Assembly: GCF_004522215.1 (NCBI RefSeq)
Contig: NZ_SDLR01000002.1
Span: forward strand, 186,001 to 250,000
Length of the DNA stretch: 64,000 bases
Source of the DNA: Ammoniphilus sp. YIM 78166
GTDB lineage: Bacteria; Bacillota; Bacilli; Aneurinibacillales; RAOX-1
Reading direction: 5' to 3'
Position 1 is the stretch's first letter, and every line of letters begins with the position of its first letter. Of this stretch, positions 44,199-54,259 are shown in pieces. The position numbers and the translations under genes were made by a program. The notes beneath the pieces are model-generated. The model was not told where the DNA came from. It did not search any database and was given only the letters and a program-made list of their open reading frames with translations.

Positions 44199-44237
44199 CC
44201 ACTTGAGCGATTCTAAGTTCAAGTGGTTCTTTTTTTA
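44199..44237 (+). terminator. Terminator after mqnC and small gene
   Basis: AACCACTTGA and TCAAGTGGTT form a perfect 10-bp stem around a 12-base loop, followed by CTTTTTTT. Confidence 0.88.
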
Positions 44238-44340
44238 GACTAGTGCTGAATTTAAGTTCACGTATAACGCCTCCAAGTGTTCATATACTATGAATTAAAG
44301 GACACGATTATCTTTAAAATCATGGTAGAGGAGGTGTGAG

Positions 44341-45267
44341 ATGAAGTTGTTTCAGTTAGTAGTCTCCAAAAGTGAAACGAAGGTATCCCTATTAAGCGGG
44401 ATTTTACATAAGGAGTTCTCAAAGCTACAATCGCACGCGATTAATTATCGAATAAAAGAGCAGGTAGAACAAGACAGGATTCACTTTTATTGTCAGTTTT
44501 GGCCTATAACGGAACATACGATTGATACGTTTGATAGGATCCGAGAAGCTGTTGGTCACAGTGTTGCTAACTTTATTGTTGAGCACAAAGAACGGGACCT
44601 CCTCCGAGAAGTTTTGATCCATGAATTTGGCTTAACACAGGAAGAACAGATCGAAGACATTATCCGCTATACTTATTTTTTGTTAAACACAGATGAACAT
44701 GGCGAGGATATAGAGACGGAGAGGGCATTAACGTTAAGAAAAAACATTGCTTCTCGCGTTGTAGAGTATTTTTTGCATGAAAATCAACTTTTCTTTGAGG
44801 GGTTTATTCGCTTTAGACTAAAGGATCAATATGATGCATGGAGAACAACCATTGAGCATGCCATCGATGAGTATTGGGTGGAGAAAGAGAATAAGGATTT
44901 TTTTGGTCTTATAAAGCAATTTCTGTCTAGTAAACAGCCGGGTCCCCCTCTTGTCCATCTTGTTCATATTGACGATAGGAATCTTTTCTTATACGATCAG
45001 CAATGGAGCAGCATTTCAGCTCAATCTGTTGAGTTGATTCCAACTGAGCTGTTCGTTGGCCAATTGGGCAATCAGGATTTGATTCTTCACCTGTTAATCT
45101 CCCTTGCACCAGCACGCATTACCATACATACTGTGCAACCGAACCATCACATTATTTATACGATAAAACAAATTTTCGAGCCTAGCGCTGAGGTATGCAA
45201 CCACTGTAGTTATTGTCAGCGTTTTTTCTCCAATGGACAATCGTCTTTTACAAATAAAAATATTTAA
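44341..45267 (+). CDS. ytxC: Sporulation protein YtxC
   Basis: This 308-aa protein is rich in helices and aromatic residues. Its FQLVVSKSE-type beginning and RFRLKDQYDAWR segment, along with its position after dnaI, match YtxC-like putative sporulation proteins. It ends with a Cys-rich NHCSYC stretch. AGGAGG lies 7 bases before ATG 44341. No signal peptide or membrane segment was found. Its mechanism is unknown. In B. subtilis thrS follows; here it is absent. Confidence 0.85.
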   Translation: MKLFQLVVSKSETKVSLLSGILHKEFSKLQSHAINYRIKEQVEQDRIHFYCQFWPITEHTIDTFDRIREAVGHSVANFIVEHKERDLLREVLIHEFGLTQEEQIEDIIRYTYFLLNTDEHGEDIETERALTLRKNIASRVVEYFLHENQLFFEGFIRFRLKDQYDAWRTTIEHAIDEYWVEKENKDFFGLIKQFLSSKQPGPPLVHLVHIDDRNLFLYDQQWSSISAQSVELIPTELFVGQLGNQDLILHLLISLAPARITIHTVQPNHHIIYTIKQIFEPSAEVCNHCSYCQRFFSNGQSSFTNKNI

Positions 45268-45269
45268 AG

Positions 45270-45297
45270 TTGACTTTTTCTTTATCTCTGATATAAT
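45270..45297 (+). promoter_or_regulatory. Promoter of the infC-rpmI-rplT operon
   Basis: TTGACT (45270-45275), a 16-base spacer and TATAAT (45292-45297), starting 3 bases after the ytxC stop. Confidence 0.75.
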
Positions 45298-45304
45298 TAG
45301 AAAC

Positions 45305-45452
45305 TGTTAAGCTTGAATAACGGTTAATCAAAGCAGAAGCGTCCGCTTCTCACCTGACTCGACGCCCATAAAGGTTGTTGACAGGTCAATTAGTTTAGAG
45401 TTCTTTTGTAATGGGAACTTCATGCGGACGCCTATGGTGTCTGCATTTTTTG
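45305..45452 (+). ncRNA. L20-type ribosomal protein leader with attenuator
   Basis: The 230-base infC leader contains paired segments (GCAGAAGCGTCCGCTTCT region near 45332-45350) and a terminator hairpin GCGGACGCC / GGTGTCTGC at 45424-45444 (two G-T pairs) followed by ATTTTTT. Its place, just before infC-rpmI-rplT, is that of the Bacillales L20 leader, in which free L20 promotes early termination. The RNA structure itself was not computed. Confidence 0.75.
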
Positions 45453-45535
45453 CTTTCATTTTCCGTTAGCTTGATCTAAGTAATGAGTGATGCAAGTTCG
45501 TTTATCTTGCGAAAAAACTGTGGAGGTGGCAGGCA

Positions 45536-46051
45536 ATTAGTAAGGAACATTTAATCAATGAGGCGATACGCGCAAGGGAAGTTCGGGTTGTTGGCGCTAA
45601 TGGTGAACAGGTAGGCATTATTCCTTTGAGAGATGCTTTGCAAATGGCTCAAGAGGCTAATCTTGATTTGGTTGCAGTGGCGCCGACGGCAAAACCACCA
45701 GTATGTCGCATTATGGACTACGGCAAATTCAGATATGAGCAAAGCAAAAAGGACAAGGAAGCACGTAAAAACCAAAAGGTGATCAGCATCAAAGAGGTCC
45801 GCTTGTCGCCAACAATTGAAGAACATGACTTTCAAACTAAATTGCGCCATGTTCAGAAGTTTTTGGAACAAGGTGATAAAGTGAAGCTTAGCATTCGTTT
45901 CCGTGGACGTGCCATTACTCATTCTGAAATAGGCAGAAATGTTTTAGAAAAGCTGGCCGAGCAGGTGAAAGAGCTTTGCATCGTTGAGCGCACCCCGAAA
46001 ATGGAAGGGCGCAGCATGCTGATGATCTTAGCACCAAAGGTCGAAAAATAG
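45536..46051 (+). CDS. infC: Translation initiation factor IF-3
   Basis: This 171-aa factor has the N-domain starting [17 protein letters not shown], the linker [10 protein letters not shown] and a C-domain with RFRGRAITH and EGRSMLMIL. Start: the rare codon ATT at 45536, 9 bases after GGAGG (45522-45526), because the family residues [13 protein letters not shown] lie before any ATG. An ATG at 45626 would remove the N-domain's first 30 residues. Rare AUU starts on infC are known and self-regulate IF-3. It is first in the operon with rpmI and rplT. Confidence 0.94.
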   Translation: MSKEHLINEAIRAREVRVVGANGEQVGIIPLRDALQMAQEANLDLVAVAPTAKPPVCRIMDYGKFRYEQSKKDKEARKNQKVISIKEVRLSPTIEEHDFQTKLRHVQKFLEQGDKVKLSIRFRGRAITHSEIGRNVLEKLAEQVKELCIVERTPKMEGRSMLMILAPKVEK

Positions 46052-46079
46052 GTTTATCCGTAGACGGGAGGATACTTCA

Positions 46080-46277
46080 ATGCCAAAGATGAAAACCCAC
46101 AAGGGAGCTCAAAAACGTTTCAAGAAGACCGGGTCTGGTAAGATCAGACGTCATCATGCTTACACAAGTCACTTGTTGGAGTCTAAGACTTCCAAGCGTA
46201 AGCGTAAGCTTCGCAAAGGTGCATTGGTGAGCAAAGGCGACCAAAAACGCATTGAACAAATGTTAACTTATCTTTAA
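46080..46277 (+). CDS. rpmI: 50S ribosomal protein L35
   Basis: This 65-aa, very basic protein starts [18 protein letters not shown] and ends with QMLTYL, as L35 does. ACGGGAGG lies upstream of ATG 46080. Placed 28 bases after infC and 45 bases before rplT, it belongs to the L20-regulated operon. Confidence 0.96.
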   Translation: MPKMKTHKGAQKRFKKTGSGKIRRHHAYTSHLLESKTSKRKRKLRKGALVSKGDQKRIEQMLTYL

Positions 46278-46322
46278 TTATTAACGATCGTGTTTATTGT
46301 ATAGATCTAGGAGGGAAATGTT

Positions 46323-46676
46323 ATGCCAAGAGTTAAAGGTGGTACCGTTACTCGTAAACGTCGCAAAAAGGTTCTTAAATTAGCTAAAGGTTATTTCGGT
46401 TCCAAACACCGTTTATTTAAAACCGCAAAAGCTCAAGTAATGAAATCTTTACTTTATGCTTACCGTGACCGTCGTCAGCGTAAGCGTGATTTCCGCAAAT
46501 TGTGGATTACTCGTATTAATGCAGCTGCGCGCATCAATGGCTTGTCTTACAGCAAGCTTATGCACGGATTAAAAGAAGCTGGTATCGACGTAAACCGTAA
46601 GATGCTTGCTGATTTAGCTATCAATGACAAGGCAGCTTTTGCTGAATTGGCTAACGTAGCAAAGCAAAAAGCTTAA
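46323..46676 (+). CDS. rplT: 50S ribosomal protein L20
   Basis: This 117-aa, highly basic protein has [20 protein letters not shown] at the N-terminus and [18 protein letters not shown] in the C-terminal globular part. It is an early 23S rRNA assembly protein and the autoregulator of its operon through the leader at 45305. The start ATG 46323 follows AGGAGGG. It ends at a strong terminator. Confidence 0.96.
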   Translation: MPRVKGGTVTRKRRKKVLKLAKGYFGSKHRLFKTAKAQVMKSLLYAYRDRRQRKRDFRKLWITRINAAARINGLSYSKLMHGLKEAGIDVNRKMLADLAINDKAAFAELANVAKQKA

Positions 46677-46699
46677 TATTTCATTAGCTTATTTTTGAA

Positions 46700-46734
46700 G
46701 AAGAGAACGGATCTATTCCGTTCTCTTTTTTTTG
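46700..46734 (+). terminator. Terminator of infC-rpmI-rplT
   Basis: AGAGAACGGA and TCCGTTCTCT pair around TCTAT, followed by eight T. Confidence 0.92.
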
Positions 46735-46850
46735 TTCATTTCAGAATTGGGCTCGACTATACAAAGATTCAACAAACCAATGGGTATCAACCTATTTGTC
46801 CACATGCATAGAATATGTACGAATAAGGCGTATTACTTAGGAGGGCTCTT

Positions 46851-47546
46851 ATGGAAATCCTCGAATTTTCGATGGAAAAAATCAACGACTCCATGAAGCA
46901 TGAATCCCCACATAAACTTGTGCGGTGGGCGTATGATCAGTTTGGCGGTCAGATGGTTCTGGCTTGTAGCTTTGGCGCGGAAGATGTTGTATTGGTCGAC
47001 ATCCTATGCAAAGTGGTCGACAAACCAAACATTTTTTACCTGGATACAGATAAGCACTTTCAAGAGACGTATGAAACCAGAGATCGCTTGGCGGCCAAAT
47101 ACGGCATTCAGTTTATCGAGATGAAGCCGATGATTACCTTGGAACAGCAAGCAGAAAAATACGGAGAAGAGCTATGGAAAACAGACCCCAATCGGTGCTG
47201 TGCCATTCGTAAAGTCGAACCTCTAACGAGAGTGTTAAAAGATTATAAAGCCTGGATTACGGGGATTCGAAGAGAGCAGTCGGTTACGAGGGCCCATGCG
47301 CAACAAGTGGAATGGGATGAGAAATTTGAGTTGGTGAAGCTTAATCCTTTGGTTCATTGGACTACGGATGATGTATGGAACTATATCCGCTTGTTTGATG
47401 TCCCTTATAACTCTCTTCATGACAAAAACTACCCGAGCATTGGTTGTTCCGTATGTACAAATCCAGTAAGACCAGGCGAAGATCCTAGATCTGGAAGATG
47501 GACCGGCTTTGCAAAAACTGAATGTGGATTGCATAAGGGGGACTAG
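46851..47546 (+). CDS. cysH: Phosphoadenylyl/adenylyl-sulfate reductase (iron-sulfur type)
   Basis: This 231-aa PAPS/APS reductase of sulfate assimilation has the PP-loop-like [13 protein letters not shown] and [11 protein letters not shown], the CC pair Cys116-Cys117 and CxxC Cys199/Cys202, the pattern that binds a [4Fe-4S] cluster, and the catalytic Cys225 in TECGLH. The cluster favours APS use, although Bacillus CysH with this cluster can use both. AGGAGGG lies just before ATG 46851. sat follows directly; cysC is not visible. Confidence 0.93.
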   Translation: MEILEFSMEKINDSMKHESPHKLVRWAYDQFGGQMVLACSFGAEDVVLVDILCKVVDKPNIFYLDTDKHFQETYETRDRLAAKYGIQFIEMKPMITLEQQAEKYGEELWKTDPNRCCAIRKVEPLTRVLKDYKAWITGIRREQSVTRAHAQQVEWDEKFELVKLNPLVHWTTDDVWNYIRLFDVPYNSLHDKNYPSIGCSVCTNPVRPGEDPRSGRWTGFAKTECGLHKGD

Positions 47547-47553
47547 ATTATTT

Positions 47554-48705
47554 ATGGATACGATAGCCCCGCATGGCGGTGAACTGGTAAATCGAATTCT
47601 TCCAGTGGATGAACGGGACCAACGGAGGGTAGAGGGTCTCCCTCGTATAACTCTCGATTCGTGGGCTCTATCCGACGTACAATGTATTGGGATAGGAGCG
47701 ATGTCTCCGTTAACAGGGTTTATGAATAAGGAAGATTATGATAGTGTGGTTGAAACGATGCGTCTTGCTAATGGGATCGTTTGGAGTCTGCCGATAACGT
47801 TGACGATCAACGAGGAGCAGGCTGAAAAGTTGCATGTAGGGGACGAAATTGCCTTGGAGGATCGGCATGGACAGATCCAAGCGGTAATGAAAATTGAAAG
47901 CATGTACCAGCCTGATATTCTTCGTGAAGCTGAAAAAGTATATAAAACGAGCGATGAGGCACATCCAGGAGTAGCTCATCTTTATCGTCGCCCTGGCATT
48001 TACGTGGGCGGGCCGATTCGAGTGCTTGAAAGACCTTTAGGGGGAGAATTTGAAAAGTATTACTTTACCCCTCAAGAAACAAGAGAGATCTTTCGAAGCA
48101 AGGGTTGGAAGACGGTTGTTGGATTTCAAACCCGAAATCCTGTGCACCGTGCCCATGAATACATCCAAAAGGCTGCAATGGAAGTCGTTGATGGTTTGTT
48201 TTTGAATCCACTAGTAGGTGAAACGAAGTCCGATGACATCCCAGCTCATGTCAGGATGGAGAGCTACGAGGTTCTGTTAGAAAATTATTATCCTAAGCAT
48301 CGCACCTTTCTGGGTGTTTTCCCAGCTGCTATGCGCTACGCAGGGCCCCGTGAAGCGATTTTTCATGCCATGGTAAGGAAAAACTATGGATGTACCCATT
48401 TTATCGTAGGAAGGGACCATGCAGGCGTTGGAGACTACTATGGAACCTATGAGGCACAGGAGATTTTTAGCCAATTTACTCCCGAAGAGCTAGGAATATC
48501 CTTGATGTTTTTTGAACATAGCTTTTATTGCAGAAAATGCGCTGCGATGGCCTCTTATAAAACATGTCCCCATGATACAGAGGACCACGTCATTCTATCA
48601 GGGACCAAAGTAAGGAAAATGCTAAAGGAGGGCATCATGCCTCCTTCTGAGTTCTCAAGAACAGAAGTGGTGCAAGTGTTAATAAATGGACTTCGAAAAG
48701 AGTAG
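47554..48705 (+). CDS. sat: Sulfate adenylyltransferase (ATP sulfurylase)
   Basis: This 383-aa enzyme makes APS from ATP and sulfate. It has [12 protein letters not shown] (HxxH-type nucleotide-binding motif), [16 protein letters not shown] and [14 protein letters not shown], all typical of homomeric Sat. ATG 47554 is chosen because GGGGGA lies upstream and the family starts near [14 protein letters not shown]; an in-frame ATG at 47509 lies inside cysH. It ends with a terminator. With cysH it makes sulfite in two steps from sulfate if APS is the reductase substrate. Confidence 0.94.
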   Translation: MDTIAPHGGELVNRILPVDERDQRRVEGLPRITLDSWALSDVQCIGIGAMSPLTGFMNKEDYDSVVETMRLANGIVWSLPITLTINEEQAEKLHVGDEIALEDRHGQIQAVMKIESMYQPDILREAEKVYKTSDEAHPGVAHLYRRPGIYVGGPIRVLERPLGGEFEKYYFTPQETREIFRSKGWKTVVGFQTRNPVHRAHEYIQKAAMEVVDGLFLNPLVGETKSDDIPAHVRMESYEVLLENYYPKHRTFLGVFPAAMRYAGPREAIFHAMVRKNYGCTHFIVGRDHAGVGDYYGTYEAQEIFSQFTPEELGISLMFFEHSFYCRKCAAMASYKTCPHDTEDHVILSGTKVRKMLKEGIMPPSEFSRTEVVQVLINGLRKE

Positions 48706-48716
48706 GATCGGATGGT

Positions 48717-48757
48717 TAAGACTACGAAACCCACAGTTTTGTAGTCTTATTTTTTTA
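48717..48757 (+). terminator. Terminator after sat
   Basis: AAGACTACGAAA and TTTTGTAGTCTT pair around a short loop, followed by ATTTTTTT. Confidence 0.85.
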
Positions 48758-48803
48758 GATGTATAAAAGGTAAGAAAATGCAAAACAATAATTCTGAAAA
48801 TGG

Positions 48804-48832
48804 TTGACGAATGTCCTTCGTATTACTATAAT
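48804..48832 (+). promoter_or_regulatory. Promoter of the ilvB operon
   Basis: TTGACG (48804-48809), exactly 17 bases of spacer and TATAAT (48827-48832). Confidence 0.85.
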
Positions 48833-48875
48833 AACTCCTAACATCATAATTTTGTTTTGAGTTTTTCGATTATAC

Positions 48876-49157
48876 AGGCTTTGAAGAGGACATAGATTAA
48901 GGGATTTTTGCTTGTAGAGAGTCCGGGATGGTGGAAGCCGGATAGCACACCTTATTTCTGCTCACCTCTGAGCCGCCTTTCTGAACGATTCGCCTAGTAG
49001 GAGAGGACGTTTAGCACGCGTTAAGTGCATGGTGCTATTTTATTGCACCTGCTGAGGCCGTCGTTGTGAGGCGATGGTGAATTTGGGTGGTACGCGGACC
49101 TTTTCGCCCCAAGATATGCACGAAACAGTGCAGGGGTGAAAAGGCTTTCTTTTTGTT
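48876..49157 (+). ncRNA. T-box leader of ilvB-ilvN-ilvC-leuB, Leu specifier CTC
   Basis: The leader has a stem I region with AGAGAGTCC and GGTGGAAGCCGG, a candidate specifier CTC (48961-48963) in GCTCACCTCTGAGC at the place where the pheS T-box of this window has TTC, the T-box core GGGTGGTACGCGG (49085-49097, TGGT 49088-49091 pairing with the tRNA end), and a terminator with CCTTTTCGCCCC (49099-49110) pairing perfectly with 49133-49144, then T-rich. It should read through when uncharged tRNA-Leu is present. The core is shorter than the usual AGGGTGGTACCGCG. Confidence 0.85.
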
Positions 49158-49214
49158 AGAATGTCATGTCAGCTACAGTTTTCTAAAAATTTTAATTATT
49201 TAGGAGGAGAGAAC

Positions 49215-50951
49215 ATGAGCAGAGATGTGGCTATGGTTGATGGCCGTCCGGATATTCCCCCCATCGAGCAAGGGGAAGTGATTACAGGTGCAGATGCCTT
49301 GTTGAGATGTTTGTTGCTGGAAAACGTCGAGTATGTATTCGGCTATCCAGGCGGTGCTGTATTGCCGATCTATGATTCGCTTTATGGTAGCCATTTGAAA
49401 CATATATTAACAAGACATGAGCAAGGGGCCATTCATGCAGCCGATGGATACGCCAGATCAACAGGTAAGCCAGGAGTCGTTATTGCAACGTCCGGCCCAG
49501 GAGCAACAAACTTAGTTACGGGGATTGCTACAGCATTTATGGATTCCATTCCGATGGTTGTTATAACCGGAAACGTATCTCAGGCTCTTATTGGTACCGA
49601 TGCGTTTCAAGAAGCTGATATAACAGGTATTACCTTACCGATAACGAAGCACAATTATTTTGTCCGTGATATCGAGGAACTTCCTAGAGTAGTTAAGGAA
49701 GCCTTCCATATCGCTACAACAGGTCGTCCTGGTCCTGTACTTATCGACATTCCTAAGGATGTTAATAATGCGTCCGCTCCGTTTTATTATCCGGAGACGG
49801 TGAACATCCGGGGCTACAATCCTACGCTGAAGCCGAATAAGATGCAGGTAGACCGATTGATTAAGGCGATATCTGAGGCGAAGAAGCCGGTCATTATGGC
49901 TGGTGGTGGGGTTATAGCGGCTGGTGCAGAAAACGAGCTGATCGCTTTTGCCGAGAAAACTCAAATCCCTGTCATCTGTACTTTAATGGGTCTCGGCAGC
50001 TTCCCGGGAACTCATCCATTAGCACTTGGTTGGCCTGGAATGCATGGTAACTACCCTTCTAACCAAGCGATCTTGAACTGCGATCTGCTTATTGGAATTG
50101 GGAATCGTTTTGACGATCGCATTACCATGGGACGTACGAAGGAATTTGCTCCGAATGCGAAAATCATCCACATTGACGTTGATCCTGCCGAAATTGGCAA
50201 AAACGTAGAGACTCTCATTCCGCTTGTAGGCGATGTGAAGCTTGTTCTTGAAGCGGCGTTGCCGAAGGCTGTTGCTGCTGATACAGCAGAATGGCGTGCC
50301 CAATTGGATGCGTTGAAAGAGGAGTATCCATTCTCTTATAAGAAGAACGGAAACCTGAAGCCGCAAAGAGTCATCGAAATGATCTATGAGACAACGGAAG
50401 GGGAAGCCATTGTCACGACTGACGTGGGCCAGCACCAGATGTGGGCAGCGCAATATTACAAGTTTAGGCATCCTCGTTCCTTTATCTCTTCCGGTGGTCT
50501 TGGAACAATGGGATTCGGCTTTCCTTCTGCAATAGGCGCGCAGTTTGCCCATCCGGATCGAGTGGTTGTCTCCATCAATGGAGACGGTGGATTCCAGATG
50601 AATCTGCAAGAGCTTGCCATTGTGTCACAGCATAATGTCCCGGTCAAGGTTGTTATTATTAATAACAAGTGTCTCGGAATGGTACGCCAGTGGCAAGAGA
50701 TCTTCTACGATAACCGCTATAGCCATATCGACTTGTCCCACAGTCCTGACTTTGTCAAGCTTGCTGAAGCGTATGGGGTGAAAGGTCTTCGTGCAGAGAC
50801 GGAAGAACAAGCACTTCAAGTATGGCAAGAAGCCTTAAGTCATAACGGGCCAGTGGTCGTTGAATTTGTCGTAGAGCCTGAAGAAAACGTATATCCAATG
50901 GTTGCTTCCGGTTGTACTTTGGATCAGATGACAATGGGAGATGAGGAGTAG
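49215..50951 (+). CDS. ilvB: Acetolactate synthase, large catalytic subunit
   Basis: This 578-aa thiamine-diphosphate enzyme is the first step common to valine, leucine and isoleucine. The N-terminal TPP-binding domain has [12 protein letters not shown] with the catalytic Glu of [16 protein letters not shown], and the C-terminal TPP site [15 protein letters not shown]. The FAD-binding middle domain spans about 200-340. ATG 49215 follows TAGGAGGAG; the in-frame ATG/TTG at 49161 lies inside the T-box terminator. It is first in the T-box operon, with ilvN immediately after. Confidence 0.96.
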   Translation: MSRDVAMVDGRPDIPPIEQGEVITGADALLRCLLLENVEYVFGYPGGAVLPIYDSLYGSHLKHILTRHEQGAIHAADGYARSTGKPGVVIATSGPGATNLVTGIATAFMDSIPMVVITGNVSQALIGTDAFQEADITGITLPITKHNYFVRDIEELPRVVKEAFHIATTGRPGPVLIDIPKDVNNASAPFYYPETVNIRGYNPTLKPNKMQVDRLIKAISEAKKPVIMAGGGVIAAGAENELIAFAEKTQIPVICTLMGLGSFPGTHPLALGWPGMHGNYPSNQAILNCDLLIGIGNRFDDRITMGRTKEFAPNAKIIHIDVDPAEIGKNVETLIPLVGDVKLVLEAALPKAVAADTAEWRAQLDALKEEYPFSYKKNGNLKPQRVIEMIYETTEGEAIVTTDVGQHQMWAAQYYKFRHPRSFISSGGLGTMGFGFPSAIGAQFAHPDRVVVSINGDGGFQMNLQELAIVSQHNVPVKVVIINNKCLGMVRQWQEIFYDNRYSHIDLSHSPDFVKLAEAYGVKGLRAETEEQALQVWQEALSHNGPVVVEFVVEPEENVYPMVASGCTLDQMTMGDEE

Positions 50952-51446
50952 ATGCAAAAACATACGATATCCGTACTGGTAAATGATCAGCCAGGTGTTT
51001 TAGCTCGAGTAGCCAATATGTTTGGGCGTCGGGGCTTCAATATCGATAGCATTACGGTTGGCAGCTCCGAAGAAAAAGGTCTTTCCCGAATGGTTATTAT
51101 GACTTCAGGGGATGAGAAGACGCTTGAGCAAGTAATGAAACAGCTTCATAAGCTAATTGATGTTATCAAGGTTCAACATCTAAGTGCTGGTCCTATGGTA
51201 GCTAGAGAGATTGTACTTATTAAGGTTGACGCAGGTCCTACCACTCGGATGGAGATTACTGGCATAGTAGAGCCTTTCCGTGCTGCCATTGTGGATGTCG
51301 GACCACAGTCTGTGATTGTCCAGGCAACTGGAGATTCTGAAAAGATCGATGCCTTAACGGAACTTCTGCGTCCATATGGCATTCGTGAATTGACAAGAAC
51401 TGGTCTTACCGCAATGGCAAGAAGTATGGCTGCAGTAAAAGTATAA
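50952..51446 (+). CDS. ilvN: Acetolactate synthase, small regulatory subunit
   Basis: This 164-aa subunit has an N-terminal ACT domain (about 4-76, [21 protein letters not shown]) and a C-terminal ACT-like domain (about 85-160). It gives valine feedback control and activates IlvB. ATG 50952 comes right after the ilvB stop with GAGGAG across the junction, so translation is coupled. The same gene is named ilvH in B. subtilis. Confidence 0.95.
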   Translation: MQKHTISVLVNDQPGVLARVANMFGRRGFNIDSITVGSSEEKGLSRMVIMTSGDEKTLEQVMKQLHKLIDVIKVQHLSAGPMVAREIVLIKVDAGPTTRMEITGIVEPFRAAIVDVGPQSVIVQATGDSEKIDALTELLRPYGIRELTRTGLTAMARSMAAVKV

Positions 51447-51519
51447 CTTTTGCTTTGTAGACGCACTAATAGATTTGACATATTATCTAACAAAAAACAC
51501 AAAAATGGAGGAATTAACA

Positions 51520-52512
51520 ATGGCAGTAACAATGTACTATGAAAAGGATGTAAATCGTCAGGTATTAGAAGGAAAAACAATTGCGGTTATCGGTTACGGA
51601 AGCCAAGGACACTCTCAAGCTCAAAACTTAAGAGACAGCGGATTTAAGGTCATCATCGGACTTCGCCCAGGACGTTCTTGGAACCAAGCAGAACAAGATG
51701 GATTCCAAGTTTTCAATGTAGGAGAAGCAGTTGCTCAAGCTGATCTTGTGCAAATCCTTCTTCCAGACGAAACACAAGGAAAAGTTTATCGTGAAGAGAT
51801 CCAACCTAACTTGAAAAAAGGCGCAGCCTTGTTCTTCTCCCATGGATTTAACATCCATTTCGGTCAGATCCAACCGCCAGCAGATGTGGACGTAGTAATG
51901 GTTGCACCTAAAGGACCTGGACATCTTGTACGTCGCGTATTTGTAGAAGGCTTTGGAGTTCCAGGATTGATTGCAATCGAACAAAACGCTTCTGGAAATG
52001 CTCTTGAAATTGGTCTAGCTTATGCTAGCGGCGTAGGTGCTACTCGTGCAGGTGTAATAGAAACTACTTTCCGTGAAGAAACAGAAACCGATTTGTTTGG
52101 TGAGCAAGCGGTTCTATGCGGAGGAACGGCTGAGCTTGTTAAGGCTGGATTTGAAACGCTTGTTGAAGCTGGATACAAGCCTGAGATCGCTTATTTTGAG
52201 TGCTTGCATGAACTGAAGCTTATCGTTGACTTGATGTATGAAGGCGGACTTGAGTACATGAGATATTCTATCAGCGACACTGCTGAGTTCGGAGATTACA
52301 ACACAGGTAAGCGAATCGTAAACGAAAATACGAAAGCGGAAATGAAAAAGGTATTGGCTGAAATCCAAGACGGAACCTTTGCTCGCAACTGGATCCTAGA
52401 AAACCAATCTAACCGCGCAGCTTTCAGTGCTCGCCGCCGTTTAGAGAGCGAACATCAATTGGAAACAGTAGGTAAGCAACTTCGTGAAATGATGGCTTGG
52501 ATCAAGAAATAA
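51520..52512 (+). CDS. ilvC: Ketol-acid reductoisomerase
   Basis: This 330-aa class I enzyme has the NADPH-binding [17 protein letters not shown], the metal-binding motif [12 protein letters not shown] (Asp and Glu) and C-terminal [15 protein letters not shown] 51520 follows TGGAGG; the ORF opens earlier at 51475 with no site. It acts after IlvBN in valine/leucine/isoleucine synthesis. A stem-loop lies between it and leuB. Confidence 0.97.
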   Translation: MAVTMYYEKDVNRQVLEGKTIAVIGYGSQGHSQAQNLRDSGFKVIIGLRPGRSWNQAEQDGFQVFNVGEAVAQADLVQILLPDETQGKVYREEIQPNLKKGAALFFSHGFNIHFGQIQPPADVDVVMVAPKGPGHLVRRVFVEGFGVPGLIAIEQNASGNALEIGLAYASGVGATRAGVIETTFREETETDLFGEQAVLCGGTAELVKAGFETLVEAGYKPEIAYFECLHELKLIVDLMYEGGLEYMRYSISDTAEFGDYNTGKRIVNENTKAEMKKVLAEIQDGTFARNWILENQSNRAAFSARRRLESEHQLETVGKQLREMMAWIKK

Positions 52513-52529
52513 GAAGACTAGCATTCACA

Positions 52530-52563
52530 AGGGGAAGCTGGCATTGCTGCCGCTTCCCCTATT
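52530..52563 (+). terminator. Stem-loop between ilvC and leuB
   Basis: AGGGGAAGC and GCTTCCCCT pair over about 15 bases, followed by ATTAA rather than a long T-run. It may be a weak terminator or a processing signal that lowers leuB expression. Confidence 0.5.
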
Positions 52564-52587
52564 AACTTAGAAATGAGGCTGGATACC

Positions 52588-53670
52588 GTGTCTAGAGAGT
52601 ATAAAATTGCTGTGCTACCTGGTGATGGAGTCGGTCCAGAGGTTGTGGAACAAGCCATCAAGGTACTGGAAGTTGTTGCAGAACAAGAACAAGTAACCTT
52701 TAACTATTCTTATGCGCGCCTTGGGGGTAGTGCGATTGATGAAGATGGAACTCCCCTGCCGGAGGCTACTCTTGAAGTGGCTAAAAATGCAGATGCGGTT
52801 TTACTAGGTGCCGTAGGAGGACCTAAATGGGATCAAAATCCGAGTCACCTTCGTCCGGAGACGGGTCTCTTGGGGATTCGCAAGGCCTTAGGGTTATATG
52901 CGAATCTTCGTCCGGCTGTGATGGTTGAATGCATGGCTAGTGCTTCTTCTTTAAAAGAAGAAGTAGTTGCAGGTGTGGATATGATGGTCGTTCGTGAGCT
53001 GACCGGAGGCATTTATTTCGGAGAGAAGAAGAGATTCCAGGATGAGAACGGCCGAGATGCTGCCATCGATACACTTCTCTATAACGAGGATGAGGTAGAG
53101 CGCATAGCTAGAAAGGCTTTCGAAATTGCCCGCAAGCGAAATAATAAGCTTGTTTCTGTCGATAAGGCCAACGTGCTTGAGAGTTCCCGCTTATGGAGAA
53201 GTGTAATGGAGCGCGTTGCTAAAGAATATCCAGATGTAGAGCTATCCCATATGCTCGTGGATTCTTGCGCGATGCAGCTCGTTCGCGCGCCGAAGCAGTT
53301 CGACGTGATTGTAACGGAAAACATGTTTGGCGATATCCTTAGTGACGAGGCAGCCATGCTTACGGGTTCGATTGGGATGCTGGCATCCGCTAGTTTAAGC
53401 GATGGACATTTAGGGCTATATGAACCCGTACATGGTTCGGCTCCAGATATCGCAGGTAAAGGCGTTGCCAACCCTATTGCAACCATCCTTTCTGCTGCTC
53501 TTATGCTTCGCTATTCCTTAAATTTAGATGCAGCTGCAGGGCGTATTGAAAATGCCGTTGAGAGCGTACTAAATCAAGGAATTCGTACAGGTGATATTGC
53601 AGAAGATAAGGCTGCAGCTGTCGGAACGGTTGAGATGACCCAGCATATTATCAATGCATTGAAGAAGTAG
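52588..53670 (+). CDS. leuB: 3-isopropylmalate dehydrogenase
   Basis: This 360-aa leucine-pathway enzyme has the N-terminal [11 protein letters not shown], the substrate region [30 protein letters not shown] and the C-terminal NAD-type [20 protein letters not shown] 52588 is preferred because GAGG lies ten bases before it; ATG 52573 lacks a site. In B. subtilis leuA lies between ilvC and leuB and leuCD follows; here only leuB is present. Confidence 0.93.
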   Translation: MSREYKIAVLPGDGVGPEVVEQAIKVLEVVAEQEQVTFNYSYARLGGSAIDEDGTPLPEATLEVAKNADAVLLGAVGGPKWDQNPSHLRPETGLLGIRKALGLYANLRPAVMVECMASASSLKEEVVAGVDMMVVRELTGGIYFGEKKRFQDENGRDAAIDTLLYNEDEVERIARKAFEIARKRNNKLVSVDKANVLESSRLWRSVMERVAKEYPDVELSHMLVDSCAMQLVRAPKQFDVIVTENMFGDILSDEAAMLTGSIGMLASASLSDGHLGLYEPVHGSAPDIAGKGVANPIATILSAALMLRYSLNLDAAAGRIENAVESVLNQGIRTGDIAEDKAAAVGTVEMTQHIINALKK

Positions 53671-53683
53671 CATAGCCGTATAC

Positions 53684-53726
53684 AAAACCCTCCTTTAGAA
53701 ATTCATTTCCGAAGGAGGGTTTTCTT
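53684..53726. terminator. Bidirectional terminator between leuB and ysdB
   Basis: AAACCCTCCTT and AAGGAGGGTTT pair around a loop with a secondary stem, with T/A tracts on both sides. It ends both convergent genes. Confidence 0.85.
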
Positions 53727-53730
53727 TAAT

Positions 53731-54111
53731 TCAATCGTGTAGTAGCTCTTTAATGGGACTTTTCCAAGAAATATCCGCATAGGGGTAGCGAGCCTCAATT
53801 ACTTGCTTTAGTTCTTGAAAATCTTTTTTCTCAAGTCCGACTAATTTTTGATTGTCTCTAGGCCACACATGGATTTTGATAATTTGAAAGGCTTCTTCCG
53901 TCGTCCCCATGTATTTTTCTGCCTCAAACAGCACACCTTTAAAAGCAATAAGCATATTGCGATGGACGACCTTTTTGTCATCCATAATGAGTGTTCGGCC
54001 ATCCTCTAAGGCTTGGGTCAACTTTCTTTGAGGGTTTACAAAAAACTTAAAGCACCAATAAAGTCCGATTGCCAAGAGAATAAACAATAAAGCACGAAAG
54101 ATAAGTACCAT
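53731..54111 (-). CDS. ysdB: YsdB-like sigma-W pathway membrane protein
   Basis: This 126-aa protein has one N-terminal membrane helix (about residues 4-22, LIFRALLFILLAIGLYWCF) and a cytoplasmic-type C-terminal domain (about 26-126, with WPRDNQKLVGLEKKDFQELKQ). Size, topology and place next to ysdC match YsdB, whose gene affects sigma-W activation in B. subtilis. AGGAAGG lies just upstream of ATG 54111. It is transcribed against leuB. The mechanism is not known. Confidence 0.85.
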   Translation of the reverse strand: MVLIFRALLFILLAIGLYWCFKFFVNPQRKLTQALEDGRTLIMDDKKVVHRNMLIAFKGVLFEAEKYMGTTEEAFQIIKIHVWPRDNQKLVGLEKKDFQELKQVIEARYPYADISWKSPIKELLHD

Positions 54112-54259
54112 AGGACCTTCCTCCAGACGAAGTCAATTGTTTAACTACTTATACGTGATTCGAGAAGGTTTGGATTCATTGAATTTCTTTTTCAGATGCG
54201 ATAATATGAGTTAGCTTGAGGTAAAACAATACTAGTGCGAAAGGGAAGGAGGTTTACTG

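Noticed and set aside
46740..46850. SAM riboswitch upstream of cysH
   Set aside because: The 110-base gap is too short and shows none of the S-box conserved segments.
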